Positions 26,275-34,919 of a DNA stretch of 64,000 nucleotides are shown here, in pieces. Location: contig OY969762.1 of NCBI GenBank assembly GCA_963702835.1, positions 2,418,001 through 2,482,000 of the forward strand, read 5' to 3'. The notes under the pieces are model-generated. The model did not search any database. It saw only the letters and a list, made by a program, of their open reading frames with translations, and was not told where the DNA came from. The position numbers and the translations under genes are program-made. The DNA is from JAFGAV01 sp041479055 (GTDB lineage Bacteria; Acidobacteriota; Aminicenantia; Aminicenantales; JAFGAV01). The first letter of the stretch is position 1, and each line of letters begins with the position of its first letter.

Positions 26275-26814
26275 TTATTGGCTGGAGCGGGGTGCGTGGA
26301 TCCAACCGCCGTTCCACAGTATGAGATCTCGGCTGAAGTCATTCGCTTCTTGGACGACATAAAAATTATTGGTGGAGTCGGCCGGGTCATAGCTGAACCC
26401 CTCATCCTGTCCGTCCCGGCCCAGGGACTGGATGAGAAAATCGTCCGACCCGACTTCGGAGGCATCGATGCCGAAGTTGCCCGCCACGCCTAAGCCGGTC
26501 CACACCCGGAAGGGATTGCCCCAGTGGTCCCGGGTGCCGATAACGATCTTTTGCATGGGAGTCAGGTCCAGGATAAACTGGGAGTCGGGCTCCAGCGCGC
26601 CGCCAGGGCTGGTGGGCGCCGAGCCGTTGTCCGTGACATAACTCAAAATAGCCCTGGCCAGGTCGGTCATATCGGACATAGTCGTTTTCTGCTTTGTCTT
26701 CTGAAGGGCGGATTGGAAGATGGGGATCAAGATGACCGTCAGGATGGCTATAATGACAACAATGACCAGCATCTCTATGAGAGTGAACCCGCGGGAATTC
26801 CCTCCCCGTCTCAT
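26275..26814 (-). CDS. Type IV pilin/pseudopilin, GspG-like
   Basis: About 179 residues from the ATG at 26814 (the frame is open to 26835). The prepilin peptidase site is RGFTLIEMLVIVVIIAIL, a class III signal with Glu at +5. The globular part is of the T2SSG type: HWGNPFRVWTGLG and a late SLGRDGQDEGFSYDP, the usual calcium loop region of GspG-like pilins. It is closely similar in layout to the pilin upstream, from which it is separated by a strong hairpin. It may be a minor pilin or a pseudopilin. Confidence 0.85.
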   Translation of the reverse strand: MRRGGNSRGFTLIEMLVIVVIIAILTVILIPIFQSALQKTKQKTTMSDMTDLARAILSYVTDNGSAPTSPGGALEPDSQFILDLTPMQKIVIGTRDHWGNPFRVWTGLGVAGNFGIDASEVGSDDFLIQSLGRDGQDEGFSYDPADSTNNFYVVQEANDFSRDLILWNGGWIHAPRSSQ

Positions 26815-26881
26815 CGTCCTCTCCCTAAGCCGCAACTGTAGCTGCCGTTGTCTGGAGCGGAAGCGGATGGGCTAAGCCGAA

Positions 26882-26913
26882 AAGGGAGCGGGGGCATCGT
26901 CTCCCGCTCCCTT
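26882..26913 (-). terminator. Intercistronic hairpin between the two pilin genes
   Basis: A perfect 11-bp stem, AAGGGAGCGGG (26882-26892) with CCCGCTCCCTT (26903-26913), loop of 10. On the minus strand it is followed by a short T run (TTTT then CGG). It is a likely attenuator or 3' stabiliser that lets the first pilin be made in excess of the second. Confidence 0.65.
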
Positions 26914-26950
26914 CGCTGGCCGTAAAAGGCTGCTTCAGGCTTTAACTAAA

Positions 26951-27472
26951 TTACTGTCTCGTCTGGGGACCGATCACCCAGTTGCCGTTGAACATGACCA
27001 GATCCTTGGCGAAATCGGCCATGGCCTGGACGATGTACATTCCCTGTTCGGGATTGGTCTCGTCATAGTCAAGGCCAGGGCCCTCCGCTCCGTCGCGGCC
27101 ATAGGACTGGACGACAAAGTCGTCAATACCGGAGAAGACACAGCCGCGAACACTGCCACTGGCGTCACCAGAGGTAACCTGGAAGGGAGTTCCCCACTGG
27201 TCGTTCAGCGGGCAGATCTTGAGATAGAAAGGCGCAATGAAGTCCGTGAAGGTCTTGTCGATTGGGCCGCTGAAGGTGGGAGACGAGCCGTGGTCGGTGA
27301 CATAATCGGCCAAGGCCGTGGAGATCGTAGCGACGTCCTTCATGGTGCCCTTCTGCTTGGCCTTCTGCATGGCGGTCAGAGCGTTGGGGATGAGCAGAGC
27401 GGCCAGGATGCCGATGATGGCCACGACGATGAGCAGCTCGATCAGTGTGAAACCTTTAGCTTTTTTAAACAT
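26951..27472 (-). CDS. pilA: Major type IV pilin (GspG/PilA-like)
   Basis: One hundred and seventy-three residues. The mature N-terminus follows MFKKAKG: FTLIELLIVVAIIGILAALL, a textbook prepilin N-terminal helix with Glu5. The head domain resembles T2SSG pilins: DQWGTPFQVTSGD, SGIDDFVVQSYGRDGAEG and a DLVMFNGNWV tail close to that of the second pilin. Regulation looks dedicated: a sigma-54-type promoter, a 5' stem-loop, an AAAAAGGAGG ribosome site, and PilS/PilR encoded immediately upstream. PilT in the same cluster points to a retractable pilus rather than pure secretion. Confidence 0.9.
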   Translation of the reverse strand: MFKKAKGFTLIELLIVVAIIGILAALLIPNALTAMQKAKQKGTMKDVATISTALADYVTDHGSSPTFSGPIDKTFTDFIAPFYLKICPLNDQWGTPFQVTSGDASGSVRGCVFSGIDDFVVQSYGRDGAEGPGLDYDETNPEQGMYIVQAMADFAKDLVMFNGNWVIGPQTRQ

Positions 27473-27496
27473 TTAATCCTCCTTTTTAAGGTTAAA

Positions 27497-27518
27497 CCCC
27501 GGTCGGCTTAGACCGGGG
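27497..27518 (-). promoter_or_regulatory. 5' stem-loop of the pilin mRNA
   Basis: Perfect hairpin CCCCGGTC-GGCTTA-GACCGGGG, lying at the predicted first bases of the sigma-54 transcript. It is probably a 5' stabiliser of an abundant mRNA. Confidence 0.6.
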
Positions 27519-27529
27519 AACTTATATAC

Positions 27530-27546
27530 TCCAAATTTCGTGCCAA
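27530..27546 (-). promoter_or_regulatory. Sigma-54-type promoter of the pilin gene
   Basis: On the minus strand, TTGGCACGAAATTTGGA matches YTGGCACGNNNNTTGCW except for the final C. The -24 GG and -12 GG are ten bases apart. TGTCA motifs, the half-site type recognised by PilR, lie upstream at 27599-27603 and 27629-27633. The adjacent pilR encodes a GSFTGA-containing activator. Confidence 0.75.
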
Positions 27547-27640
27547 TTTCCAAGTTATTGATAATACTAAAATTATAATAATTAATCAATCCCTGAAATG
27601 ACAATAAATGGTAATGATAGCCTCTGCGTGACATATTTTG

Positions 27641-29062
27641 TTACCTAGCCGAAAACCTGGTCATTTCGCCCCATTCTTCTCGTCCTTCAGCCTGGGGGCC
27701 ATTCTTCAACTTATATTTGTCGATCAAATAGCGCAAAGATCGATAACTAATGCCGAGAAAGGAGGCTGATTTTTTCAGGTTTCCGCCGGCCATCCGCCGC
27801 GCCTCACGGATGTACCTCTTGGTGATCTCGGCGATATGGCTATCCAGGTTGAAATTCGGCTGCAGGACGAGCTTGGCCCGGTCTCCCGGCTGAGGAGAGA
27901 CTATCTCCGCCGGCAGGCAGGCCGGGGTGATCGTTTCCCTGTCCTCGATGGCCACGATGCGTTCAATGGCATTCTCCAACTCCCTGACGTTGCCCGGCCA
28001 GGAATAGGCCTCCAGAAGGGTGACCACCTCGGGAGTGATGCGTTTCATCTTCTTGCCCATCTGGCTGCAATACTTTTGGAGAAAAAGGCCTATCAGCAGC
28101 GGAATATCCTCGACCTTCTTGCGCAGGGCCGGCATCTCCAAGGAAATGACGTTCAGCCGATAGAACAGCTCTTCGCGGAAGCGCCCCTCCTCGATCCTCC
28201 GCCGCAGGTCCTGGTTGGTGGCGGCGATGATGCGGACATCAACGGCAATTTCTTCCGTCCCCCCCACCCGCCGGATCTTTCTTTCCTGGAGAGCCCGCAG
28301 CAGCTTGACCTGAGTGAAGGGCGCCATGTCGGCCACTTCATCCAGAAACAGGGTCCCTTTCTGGGATACTTCGAACATGCCCTTCTTGTCGCCCACCGCC
28401 CCGGTGAAGGAGCCCTTGGTGTGGCCGAACAGCTCGCTCTCCAGCAGGTTCTCCGGCAGAGCGGCGCAGTTGATGGTGATGAAGGGCCGGTCCTTGCGCC
28501 GGCCGAGGGAATGGATGGCCTGGGCCGCCAGCTCCTTGCCCGTCCCGCTCTCGCCGTAGATGAGGACCGTCGAGTCGGTGGTGGCCACCCGCTCAATGAG
28601 GCTGTAGACCTCCTTCATAGCCTTGCTCTTGCCGACCATGGGGCCCAGGCCGCTCCGCTCCTCCAGCCTCTTCTTGAGGAAGATGTTTTCTTCGGCCAGC
28701 CTCCGGCGCTCCAAGCCCCTAGAAACGATGATGCGCATTTCCTCCACATCGAAGGGCTTCATGACATAATCCATAGCCCCCGACTTCAAGGCCTCCACCG
28801 CCTGTTTGATGCTGCCGAAGGCGGTCATCATGATGACCGGCACCTCGGGCTTTTCGGCGTGCATGAACTTCAAGATGTCCATGCCGTCCAGGGGGGGCAT
28901 CTTGATGTCGCATAACAGGAGGTCGAACGCTTCGGCCTGCAGGACGTCGAACACCTTGGCCGGCACCGAGCAGGTCTTGACCTGAAAACCGTCCTTGCGG
29001 AAGACAACGCTGAGCAGGTCCAGGATGCTTTTCTCGTCGTCGATGATCAGGAGGGTCTCCAT
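27641..29062 (-). CDS. pilR: Sigma-54-dependent response regulator PilR (NtrC family)
   Basis: Activates pilin transcription with RpoN. About 473 residues from the ATG at 29062; the open frame further upstream is inside the kinase gene. A receiver domain (1-120) has the phospho-acceptor Asp in LLLCDIKMPPLDG. The AAA+ domain (about 140-370) has Walker A GESGTGKELAAQAIH, the sigma-54-contact loop as GSFTGAVGDKKGMFE, and TLFLDEVADM. A Fis-type helix-turn-helix (KKSASFLGISYRSLRYLIDK) ends it. All activator motifs are intact. It is eight bases from pilS. Confidence 0.93.
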   Translation of the reverse strand: METLLIIDDEKSILDLLSVVFRKDGFQVKTCSVPAKVFDVLQAEAFDLLLCDIKMPPLDGMDILKFMHAEKPEVPVIMMTAFGSIKQAVEALKSGAMDYVMKPFDVEEMRIIVSRGLERRRLAEENIFLKKRLEERSGLGPMVGKSKAMKEVYSLIERVATTDSTVLIYGESGTGKELAAQAIHSLGRRKDRPFITINCAALPENLLESELFGHTKGSFTGAVGDKKGMFEVSQKGTLFLDEVADMAPFTQVKLLRALQERKIRRVGGTEEIAVDVRIIAATNQDLRRRIEEGRFREELFYRLNVISLEMPALRKKVEDIPLLIGLFLQKYCSQMGKKMKRITPEVVTLLEAYSWPGNVRELENAIERIVAIEDRETITPACLPAEIVSPQPGDRAKLVLQPNFNLDSHIAEITKRYIREARRMAGGNLKKSASFLGISYRSLRYLIDKYKLKNGPQAEGREEWGEMTRFSAR

Positions 29063-29069
29063 GGTCTTT

Positions 29070-30350
29070 CTATCCTGTCTGGGCCTTTGAGGAAGGCGCG
29101 GCCCCCACGGGCAGGTCGATGACGATTTTCGTTCCCTGACCCGCGGCGGAGTCCACCTCGATCCGTCCTTGATAATCGTCCACCACCCGCCTGACCACGG
29201 CCATGCCCAGGCCGCGGCCGCTCTCGAAGCCGGAGAAGAACGGCTCGAACAGCTTCTGCCGGGCCTCCTCATTCATACCCACTCCCGTATCGGAAAATCG
29301 GATGCGGAGTCTGTCATGGGCCAGCCGGTCGAAATCCATCTGCAAACGGCCTCCGTCGGGCATGGCCTGGACGGCGTTCTTGATCAAGTTCCAAAAAATC
29401 TGCTTGAACTGATTGCCGTTGCCGTAGAAAGGGACGGGCCGGGAGGCGTAGTTTCCTTCCAGCCTGACTCCTCCGTTGAGTTCGCCGCTCTGGCTGAGCA
29501 TGTAGAGCGTTTCCTGGAGGATGACCACCAGGTCGATCGTCTCGAACTCTACCTGGTGGGGGTTGACCAGGTCCATGAACTGCTCCAATGTCTGCGACAC
29601 CCGGTCGGTCTCCTTGAGAATGATGCGCGTCAACTCCCGGCGTTCGGGGTCCAGGCCCGGCTCTCGGCCTAGAACCTGGACGGCTCCGGCGATGGCCGTC
29701 AGGGGGTTGCGGATCTCATGGGCGATTTGGGCCGAAATGCGTCCGGCCAGAGCCTGGCTCTCCTTGACTTCCAATTCTTTATGTGTCCGCTGCAGCTCGT
29801 CGCCCATCCGGGACAGCCTGGCGTTAAAGGAGTTCAGCAGAAAGGCCACGGCGAAGAACAGCACCCAGGAAACAACAAGGGCGAAAAGAGTCGAGCTGAA
29901 AGTGAGTTTCTCATTTTGCTCCGGGAGGAAATAGGGAAGAATATGGTAGTAGAGGCCCTCGATGAGCAGGCCAAAGAGGATGGCCGACAGGGCGGCCATA
30001 AAGTAAGCCGCCCGGGGGGTCAGAAGATAACTGGAGGAAAGGATGATCAAAATATACAGAATGTGAAGCGACCCCTTCATGCCGCCGGAGACGTAGACCA
30101 GGACGGTGATCAGGACCAGGTCGAAGAAGACCTGGAGGTGCGCTTGGAAGGTGTAGGACCGCGCCCAGAGATAGAGAGCCAGAAAAACAAGGCTCAACAG
30201 GATATAGGCCAAAACCAGGGCATAGATGGCCGCCAAAGGCAGCACCGAGGTCGTGGAACTTTGGATGGTGATGGCTGCCGCCATAAGGAAGGCCAAAGAG
30301 ACCCCCCGGAGGATGATCATCTGGAGCAGCTTGCTTTTTTCGTCGGCCAT
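29070..30350 (-). CDS. pilS: Sensor histidine kinase PilS
   Basis: Four hundred and twenty-six residues. Six hydrophobic segments occupy about residues 12-175, the PilS membrane sensor. A linker with a short coiled coil follows, then HisKA with the phosphorylated His in SAQIAHEIRNPLTAIAGA (near 210). The HATPase domain has QIFWNLIKNAVQAMPDGG (N box), DTGVGMNEEARQKLFEPF (G1/F) and GRGLGMAVVRRVVDDYQG (G2). No PAS domain is obvious between the membrane part and HisKA. Paired with pilR downstream. Confidence 0.9.
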   Translation of the reverse strand: MADEKSKLLQMIILRGVSLAFLMAAAITIQSSTTSVLPLAAIYALVLAYILLSLVFLALYLWARSYTFQAHLQVFFDLVLITVLVYVSGGMKGSLHILYILIILSSSYLLTPRAAYFMAALSAILFGLLIEGLYYHILPYFLPEQNEKLTFSSTLFALVVSWVLFFAVAFLLNSFNARLSRMGDELQRTHKELEVKESQALAGRISAQIAHEIRNPLTAIAGAVQVLGREPGLDPERRELTRIILKETDRVSQTLEQFMDLVNPHQVEFETIDLVVILQETLYMLSQSGELNGGVRLEGNYASRPVPFYGNGNQFKQIFWNLIKNAVQAMPDGGRLQMDFDRLAHDRLRIRFSDTGVGMNEEARQKLFEPFFSGFESGRGLGMAVVRRVVDDYQGRIEVDSAAGQGTKIVIDLPVGAAPSSKAQTG

Positions 30351-30353
30351 TGT

Positions 30354-31556
30354 TTAAAATTTTTGCATCAGGTCGAAGATGGGCAGGTACATGGACACAA
30401 TCATCAACCCCACCATGCCGCCCACGGCGATGAGCAGGATGGGCTCCAGGACGGCGAGCAGCGACGTTACGGTGGCGTTGACTTCATCGTCATAGAAATC
30501 GGCCAGCTTGGTCAGCATGGCGTCCAGGGTGCCGGTGGCCTCTCCCACGCTGACCATCTGGGTGAGCAGGAAGGGGAAGCGGCCCGTCTCCTTGAAGGAA
30601 TCCGAGAGGGTGCGGCCCTCCCCCACCTGGCGCCTGGCGTCCAGCACGGCCTCCTCTATGATGACGTTGCCGGTGGTCGTGGAAGTGATCTTCAAGCTCT
30701 CCAGCATGGCCACGCCGCCGCTGAGCAGCGTGCTCAAGGTGCGGGTCAGGCGGGAGATGGCCACCTTGGTCAAGAGGCTGCCGAAGAGCGGGATGCGCAG
30801 CTGAAACCGGTCGAACAACCGCCGGCCGACCTGGGTGCGGCGGAAGTAGCGCAGACCCAGGATGAGGATGATGATTCCCAGAAAGAGGAGAAGGATGTTG
30901 TTGGCCACGAAGTTGCTGAGGCCGACCGTTACCGCGGTCAAGGCTGGGAGCTTGGCGCCCAGCTCAACGAAGATATTGGCGAAGACGGGGATGACCTTCC
31001 ACATCATGAAGATCATGACCAGGACGGAGAAGCTGAGGATGGCAACAGGATAGATCATAGCCTGACGGACCTGGCCGCGGAGCTTGAGGATCTTCTCGAT
31101 GTAATCGGAGATCCGCTGGAGCATGATGTCCAGCGAGCCGCTCTGCTCGCCCGAGCCGATGAGGTTGCAGTACAGGTCGTCGAAGACCTTGGGGAACTTC
31201 CGTTTGGCCTGGTTCAGGCTGGCCCCCGCCTCGACGTCCTCCCGGATGCTGGTGATGACCTTCTTAAAATAGCGGCTCCTCGTCTGCTCGATGAGGATAT
31301 TCAGGCTCTGGATGAGGGGCAGCTCGGCGTCGATCAGCACGCTGAGTTGCCGGCTGTAGACAACCAGGTCTTTAAGCCGGACCTTCTCCGGCTGAAGGAA
31401 GGGAATACGCAATCTGGCCCGCAGGGGGACGATCTTCTGCACCTGGATTTGCTCCCGCTGCAGAATGAGGTTCAACTCATCGGAGGAACGAGCCACCCGT
31501 TCGCCCCGGACCACATCCCCGAACTTATTCTTGCCCGTCCAGGAATAGATAGCCAT
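30354..31556 (-). CDS. pilC: Type IV pilus inner-membrane platform protein PilC
   Basis: Four hundred residues of the GspF/PilC family, anchoring the assembly and retraction ATPases. It starts with the family phrase YSWTGKNKFGDVVRGE and contains two repeated T2SSF domains, about 70-195 (VYSRQLSVLIDAELPLIQSL, IGSGEQSGSLDIMLQRIS) and about 270-395 (RTLSTLLSGGVAMLESLKI, VSVGEATGTLDAMLTKLA). Three membrane segments lie near 170-190, 220-240 and 375-395. Spacing of 10 bases to pilT. Confidence 0.95.
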   Translation of the reverse strand: MAIYSWTGKNKFGDVVRGERVARSSDELNLILQREQIQVQKIVPLRARLRIPFLQPEKVRLKDLVVYSRQLSVLIDAELPLIQSLNILIEQTRSRYFKKVITSIREDVEAGASLNQAKRKFPKVFDDLYCNLIGSGEQSGSLDIMLQRISDYIEKILKLRGQVRQAMIYPVAILSFSVLVMIFMMWKVIPVFANIFVELGAKLPALTAVTVGLSNFVANNILLLFLGIIILILGLRYFRRTQVGRRLFDRFQLRIPLFGSLLTKVAISRLTRTLSTLLSGGVAMLESLKITSTTTGNVIIEEAVLDARRQVGEGRTLSDSFKETGRFPFLLTQMVSVGEATGTLDAMLTKLADFYDDEVNATVTSLLAVLEPILLIAVGGMVGLMIVSMYLPIFDLMQKF

Positions 31557-31566
31557 GGTCGCTCCT

Positions 31567-32676
31567 TTACCGTTTCATCCCGTCCCGCCCCTGCTTCCGC
31601 GGCAGGGCCTGCCGCCGCTGGATGATGTCCGTCAGCTCCTCCGGGTAAGACGTCACGCCCATGGCCGTTTCGAGGGTGATGAGGTTGCGGAAATAGAGGT
31701 CGGCCAGGGACTGGTTAAAAGTCTGCATGCCGAATTTCTCCTGCCCCAGCTGCATGGCCGAGTAAACCTGATGAATCTTGTTCTCCCGGATGAGGTTGCG
31801 AATGGCCACGTTGGGAATAAGGATTTCCAAAACCAGCACCCGGCCCTTGCCGTCGGCCCGGGGCAGGAGGGCCTGGGTCAGGACGGCTTCCAGGGTCATG
31901 GACAGGATGACCCGGGCTTGGGTCTGATACTGGGGTGGGAAGATGTCGATGATGCGGGTGATGGTCTCCGCGGCGGAATTGGTATGCAGAGTGGAGAAGG
32001 TCAGATGGCCGGTCTCGGCTACGCGCAGGGTGGCCTCCACCGTCTCCAGGTCGCGCATTTCGCCGACAAAGACCACGTCGGGGTCCTCCCGCAGGACGGA
32101 GCGCAGAGCGTTGTTGTAGGACAGTGTGTCCTGGAACAGTTCCCGCTGATTGACCAGGGCTTTGCGGGGGGTGAAGAAATACTCGATGGGGTCCTCGATG
32201 GTAATAATGTGAACATCCCGCTCGCTGTTGATGTATTCGATCATGCAGGCCAGGGTGGTGGACTTGCCGCAGCCGGTGGGCCCGGTGACCAGGACCAGCC
32301 CCCGGGGCAGATAGCACAACTGAGCGATCCGGGGCGGGAGGCCGAGCTGGGCGAAGCTCCACATCTGGGGCAGAAACCGCCGGAAGGCTCCCGCCACGGC
32401 GCCCTTCTGCATGAAGATGTTGGCCCGGAATCGTCCCATCTCCTTGATGCCGAAGGAAAAATCGAGCTCGAACTTCTCCTCAAACTGCTTCTTCTGTTTT
32501 TCGGTCAGGATGCTGTAGATGAGAGCCTTGGTGTCGGAGGCGGTCAGGTCCGCATAGTCCAACGACTTCAGGCTGCCGTTCACCCGGATTTTGGGCGGGA
32601 CATGGGTGGTCAAGTGCAGGTCGCTGGCATCGTAATCCACCGTGATCTTGAGAAGTTCATGCATATTGAGTTCCAT
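31567..32676 (-). CDS. pilT: Type IV pilus retraction ATPase PilT
   Basis: Three hundred and sixty-nine residues. The N-terminal PAS-like domain has YDASDLHLTTHVPPKIRVNG. The ATPase core has Walker A LVTGPTGCGKSTTLACMIEY (near 130), the Asp box IITIEDPIEYFF, Walker B DPDVVFVGEMRDLETVEATL, and the His box GHLTFSTLHTNSA. A C-terminal AIRNLIRENKIHQVYSAMQ, close to the AIRNLIRE motif required for retraction, identifies PilT rather than PilB. Confidence 0.96.
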   Translation of the reverse strand: MELNMHELLKITVDYDASDLHLTTHVPPKIRVNGSLKSLDYADLTASDTKALIYSILTEKQKKQFEEKFELDFSFGIKEMGRFRANIFMQKGAVAGAFRRFLPQMWSFAQLGLPPRIAQLCYLPRGLVLVTGPTGCGKSTTLACMIEYINSERDVHIITIEDPIEYFFTPRKALVNQRELFQDTLSYNNALRSVLREDPDVVFVGEMRDLETVEATLRVAETGHLTFSTLHTNSAAETITRIIDIFPPQYQTQARVILSMTLEAVLTQALLPRADGKGRVLVLEILIPNVAIRNLIRENKIHQVYSAMQLGQEKFGMQTFNQSLADLYFRNLITLETAMGVTSYPEELTDIIQRRQALPRKQGRDGMKR

Positions 32677-32687
32677 ATTTCCTGCTC

Positions 32688-34418
32688 CTAGATCTCATCT
32701 TTGACCGTATCACGGACCACCTCATCGATCGTGGTGATCCCGTTCTTGACCTTGATCAGCCCGCTGCGGCGCAGGGTGATCATGCCCTGTTCCATGGACT
32801 TGTGTTTTATTTCTACCGACTGAGCTTTCTGCAGGATGAGCTGGCGGATTTCGGGCGTGATCTGCATGACCTCGAACAGCCCGACGCGGCCCTTGTAGCC
32901 GGTATTGTTGCAGGCACTGCAGCCTTTGCCCCTGAGGAGCTGGACCTTCTCGGCCTCTTGGGGCTTGAAGCCGTGTTCCACCAGAGCCGAGACGGGGGCT
33001 TTCTGGGGTTCGACGCATTTTTTGCAGATGCGCCGCACCAGGCGTTGGGCCACGACCAGGATGACGGAATCGGCGATGAGGAAAGACTCGACCCCCATGT
33101 TGACCATGCGCATAATGGTGCTGGCCGCGTCGTTGGTGTGGATGGTGGAGAAGACGAGGTGGCCGGTCAGGGCGGCCTTAATGGCGATGTCCACCGTTTC
33201 GCTGTCGCGCATCTCGCCCACCAGCATGATGTCGGGGTCCTGGCGGAGGAAAGCCCGCAGGACGGTGGGGAAGTCGAGTTTGATCTCCTCCTTGATGGCG
33301 ACCTGGTTGATGCCCTGGAAGTAGAACTCCACCGGGTCCTCGGCGGTCAGGATGTTCTTCTCCAGCGAGTTGAGGTTGGCGATGGCCGAGTAGAGGGTGT
33401 TGGTCTTGCCGCTGCCCGTGGGGCCGGTGACCAGGACGATGCCCCAGGGGGCGACGATGGCCTTCTTGAAGATCTCCAGGGACTCTTGCTCGAAGCCGAG
33501 CTGGGTCAGGTCGATCTTGAGCATTTCCCGGTCGAGGATACGGGCCACGATTTTCTCGCCGAAAATAGTGGGCATGACCGAGATACGCATATCCACTTCC
33601 TTCTTGCCGCCTTTCTCCAGTTTGACCCGCATCTTGATCCGGCCGTCCTGGGGCAGGCGTTTCTCGGCAATGTCCAGGTTGGACAGGATTTTGACCCGGG
33701 AGGTCATCGGGTTCTTGTATTTCAGGGCCAGGCTGTGCATCTCGTACAGGATGCCGTCTATGCGATAGCGGATGCGGAAAGCGGCCTCGTATGGTTCGAA
33801 GTGAACATCCGAGGCGCCCCGCTTGATGGCGTCGATAAACACCTTGTTGACCAGAGTGATGATGGGCGCCTCTTCGGCAAGGTGGCTGGCCTCCTCGACG
33901 TCATAATCTTCCCGGTCCTCCTCGATGATGCTCACCTTGGATTCGTCGCCTATCTCCAGCTCGGCCACGATATCTTGGGCTGGCATGCCTTCCGAATCGC
34001 CGTAGTATTTGACCAGAGCTTTCTGCAGGGCCGACTCCGAGGTGATGACCGGCTGGATGGCCAGCCCCGTTCGGAAGCGGATGTTCTCAACAGTCTCCAG
34101 GTCGGTGGGGTCCACCATGGCCAAAGTCAGGAAGGTGCGGATGCGGTGGATGGGCAGGAGCATATTCTTCTTGGCCGTCTCCACATCAATCAAGCTGATC
34201 ACTTCCGGATAGATTTCAAACTGGTCTAGGTCGATGACGGGATAGCCGAGCATCCGGCTTAAGGCCTGGGCCATATCCTCATCCCGGATATATCCCAGAG
34301 AGACAAAGGCGCTGCCCAGGGTGATACTATTTTTTTTCTGGTATTCGATGGCGCTGTTCAGCTGCTCGGCCGAAATAAGCTTTTCCCTGACCAGGAGTTC
34401 GCCAAGGTTGGAAGCCAT
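32688..34418 (-). CDS. pilB: Type IV pilus assembly ATPase PilB
   Basis: Five hundred and seventy-six residues. The N-terminal MshEN/T2SSE_N domain is at about 5-150. The ATPase core has VLVTGPTGSGKTNTLYSAIA (near 333), ILTAEDPVEFYFQGI, DPDIMLVGEMRDSETVDIAI and GHLVFSTIHTNDAAST. The zinc-binding four-Cys element CKKC...CSACNNTG (near 470-505) is the mark of PilB/GspE assembly ATPases. It heads the minus-strand pilus cluster; 370 bases of AT-rich DNA upstream hold candidate operators. Confidence 0.96.
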   Translation of the reverse strand: MASNLGELLVREKLISAEQLNSAIEYQKKNSITLGSAFVSLGYIRDEDMAQALSRMLGYPVIDLDQFEIYPEVISLIDVETAKKNMLLPIHRIRTFLTLAMVDPTDLETVENIRFRTGLAIQPVITSESALQKALVKYYGDSEGMPAQDIVAELEIGDESKVSIIEEDREDYDVEEASHLAEEAPIITLVNKVFIDAIKRGASDVHFEPYEAAFRIRYRIDGILYEMHSLALKYKNPMTSRVKILSNLDIAEKRLPQDGRIKMRVKLEKGGKKEVDMRISVMPTIFGEKIVARILDREMLKIDLTQLGFEQESLEIFKKAIVAPWGIVLVTGPTGSGKTNTLYSAIANLNSLEKNILTAEDPVEFYFQGINQVAIKEEIKLDFPTVLRAFLRQDPDIMLVGEMRDSETVDIAIKAALTGHLVFSTIHTNDAASTIMRMVNMGVESFLIADSVILVVAQRLVRRICKKCVEPQKAPVSALVEHGFKPQEAEKVQLLRGKGCSACNNTGYKGRVGLFEVMQITPEIRQLILQKAQSVEIKHKSMEQGMITLRRSGLIKVKNGITTIDEVVRDTVKDEI

Positions 34419-34790
34419 TGATGCCCTCTTTTTAGTCGCTCAGCCTTGCCGGGCGACATTTTTTGTCATAACGACAAATCCCAAATAAGTACAGACGATC
34501 CGGATGGTGAAACATTCTCCTCTTTTAGGTAGAGCCTTATACTGGCTTATAGGGCGGGAAACGGTCAATCACCTATTGAGAGGATTCGGAAGGTGATATT
34601 TGTCCACTCTCTCTCACCCATAGGGGTTACTTATTTTTATGCAGTTTTTAGGGCTCAGACAGCCGGTCATAGACATTTTTTGAACAAACAACGAATGACA
34701 AATATTGTCAGATGACAATCTGTGACATTGACCTAATCGGCATTTTTTGTTAATTTAAGAAATCTCCGCGGGTGCATTTCCTAATTGAAC
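34419..34790. other. AT-rich intergenic region with clustered TGACA/TGTCA motifs
   Basis: No gene is supported here. It separates pilB (leftward) from tRNA-Ser (rightward). TGACA or TGTCA half-sites are dense at 34460-34476 (TTTGTC-ATAAC-GACAAA) and especially 34690-34735, including the palindrome TGACA-N5-TGTCA at 34696-34710. The last is shared with 3946-3960. A weak TTGACC (34728-34733) may serve the tRNA. I found no clear sigma-54 promoter for pilB. Confidence 0.5.
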
Positions 34791-34880
<90 letters not shown>

Positions 34881-34919
34881 CGGCTTTGACGATCATCGGC
34901 TTCCGGTAAGGGAGTGACC

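Noticed and set aside
20538..27610. Shared TGACAATAAATG at 20538 (peptide promoter) and 27599 (pilin upstream region)
   Set aside because: The first overlaps a stop codon and a -35 box, the second an AT-rich spacer; two 12-base matches without further similarity are probably chance.
29718..31625. 635-codon antisense open frame opposite pilS and pilC
   Set aside because: Asp/Gln/Gly-rich shadow of two well-supported genes, without a start signal.
34441..34790. Possible CRISPR-like or iteron repeats in the pilB/tRNA intergenic region
   Set aside because: The TGACA/TGTCA units are irregularly spaced half-sites, not direct repeats of constant length.
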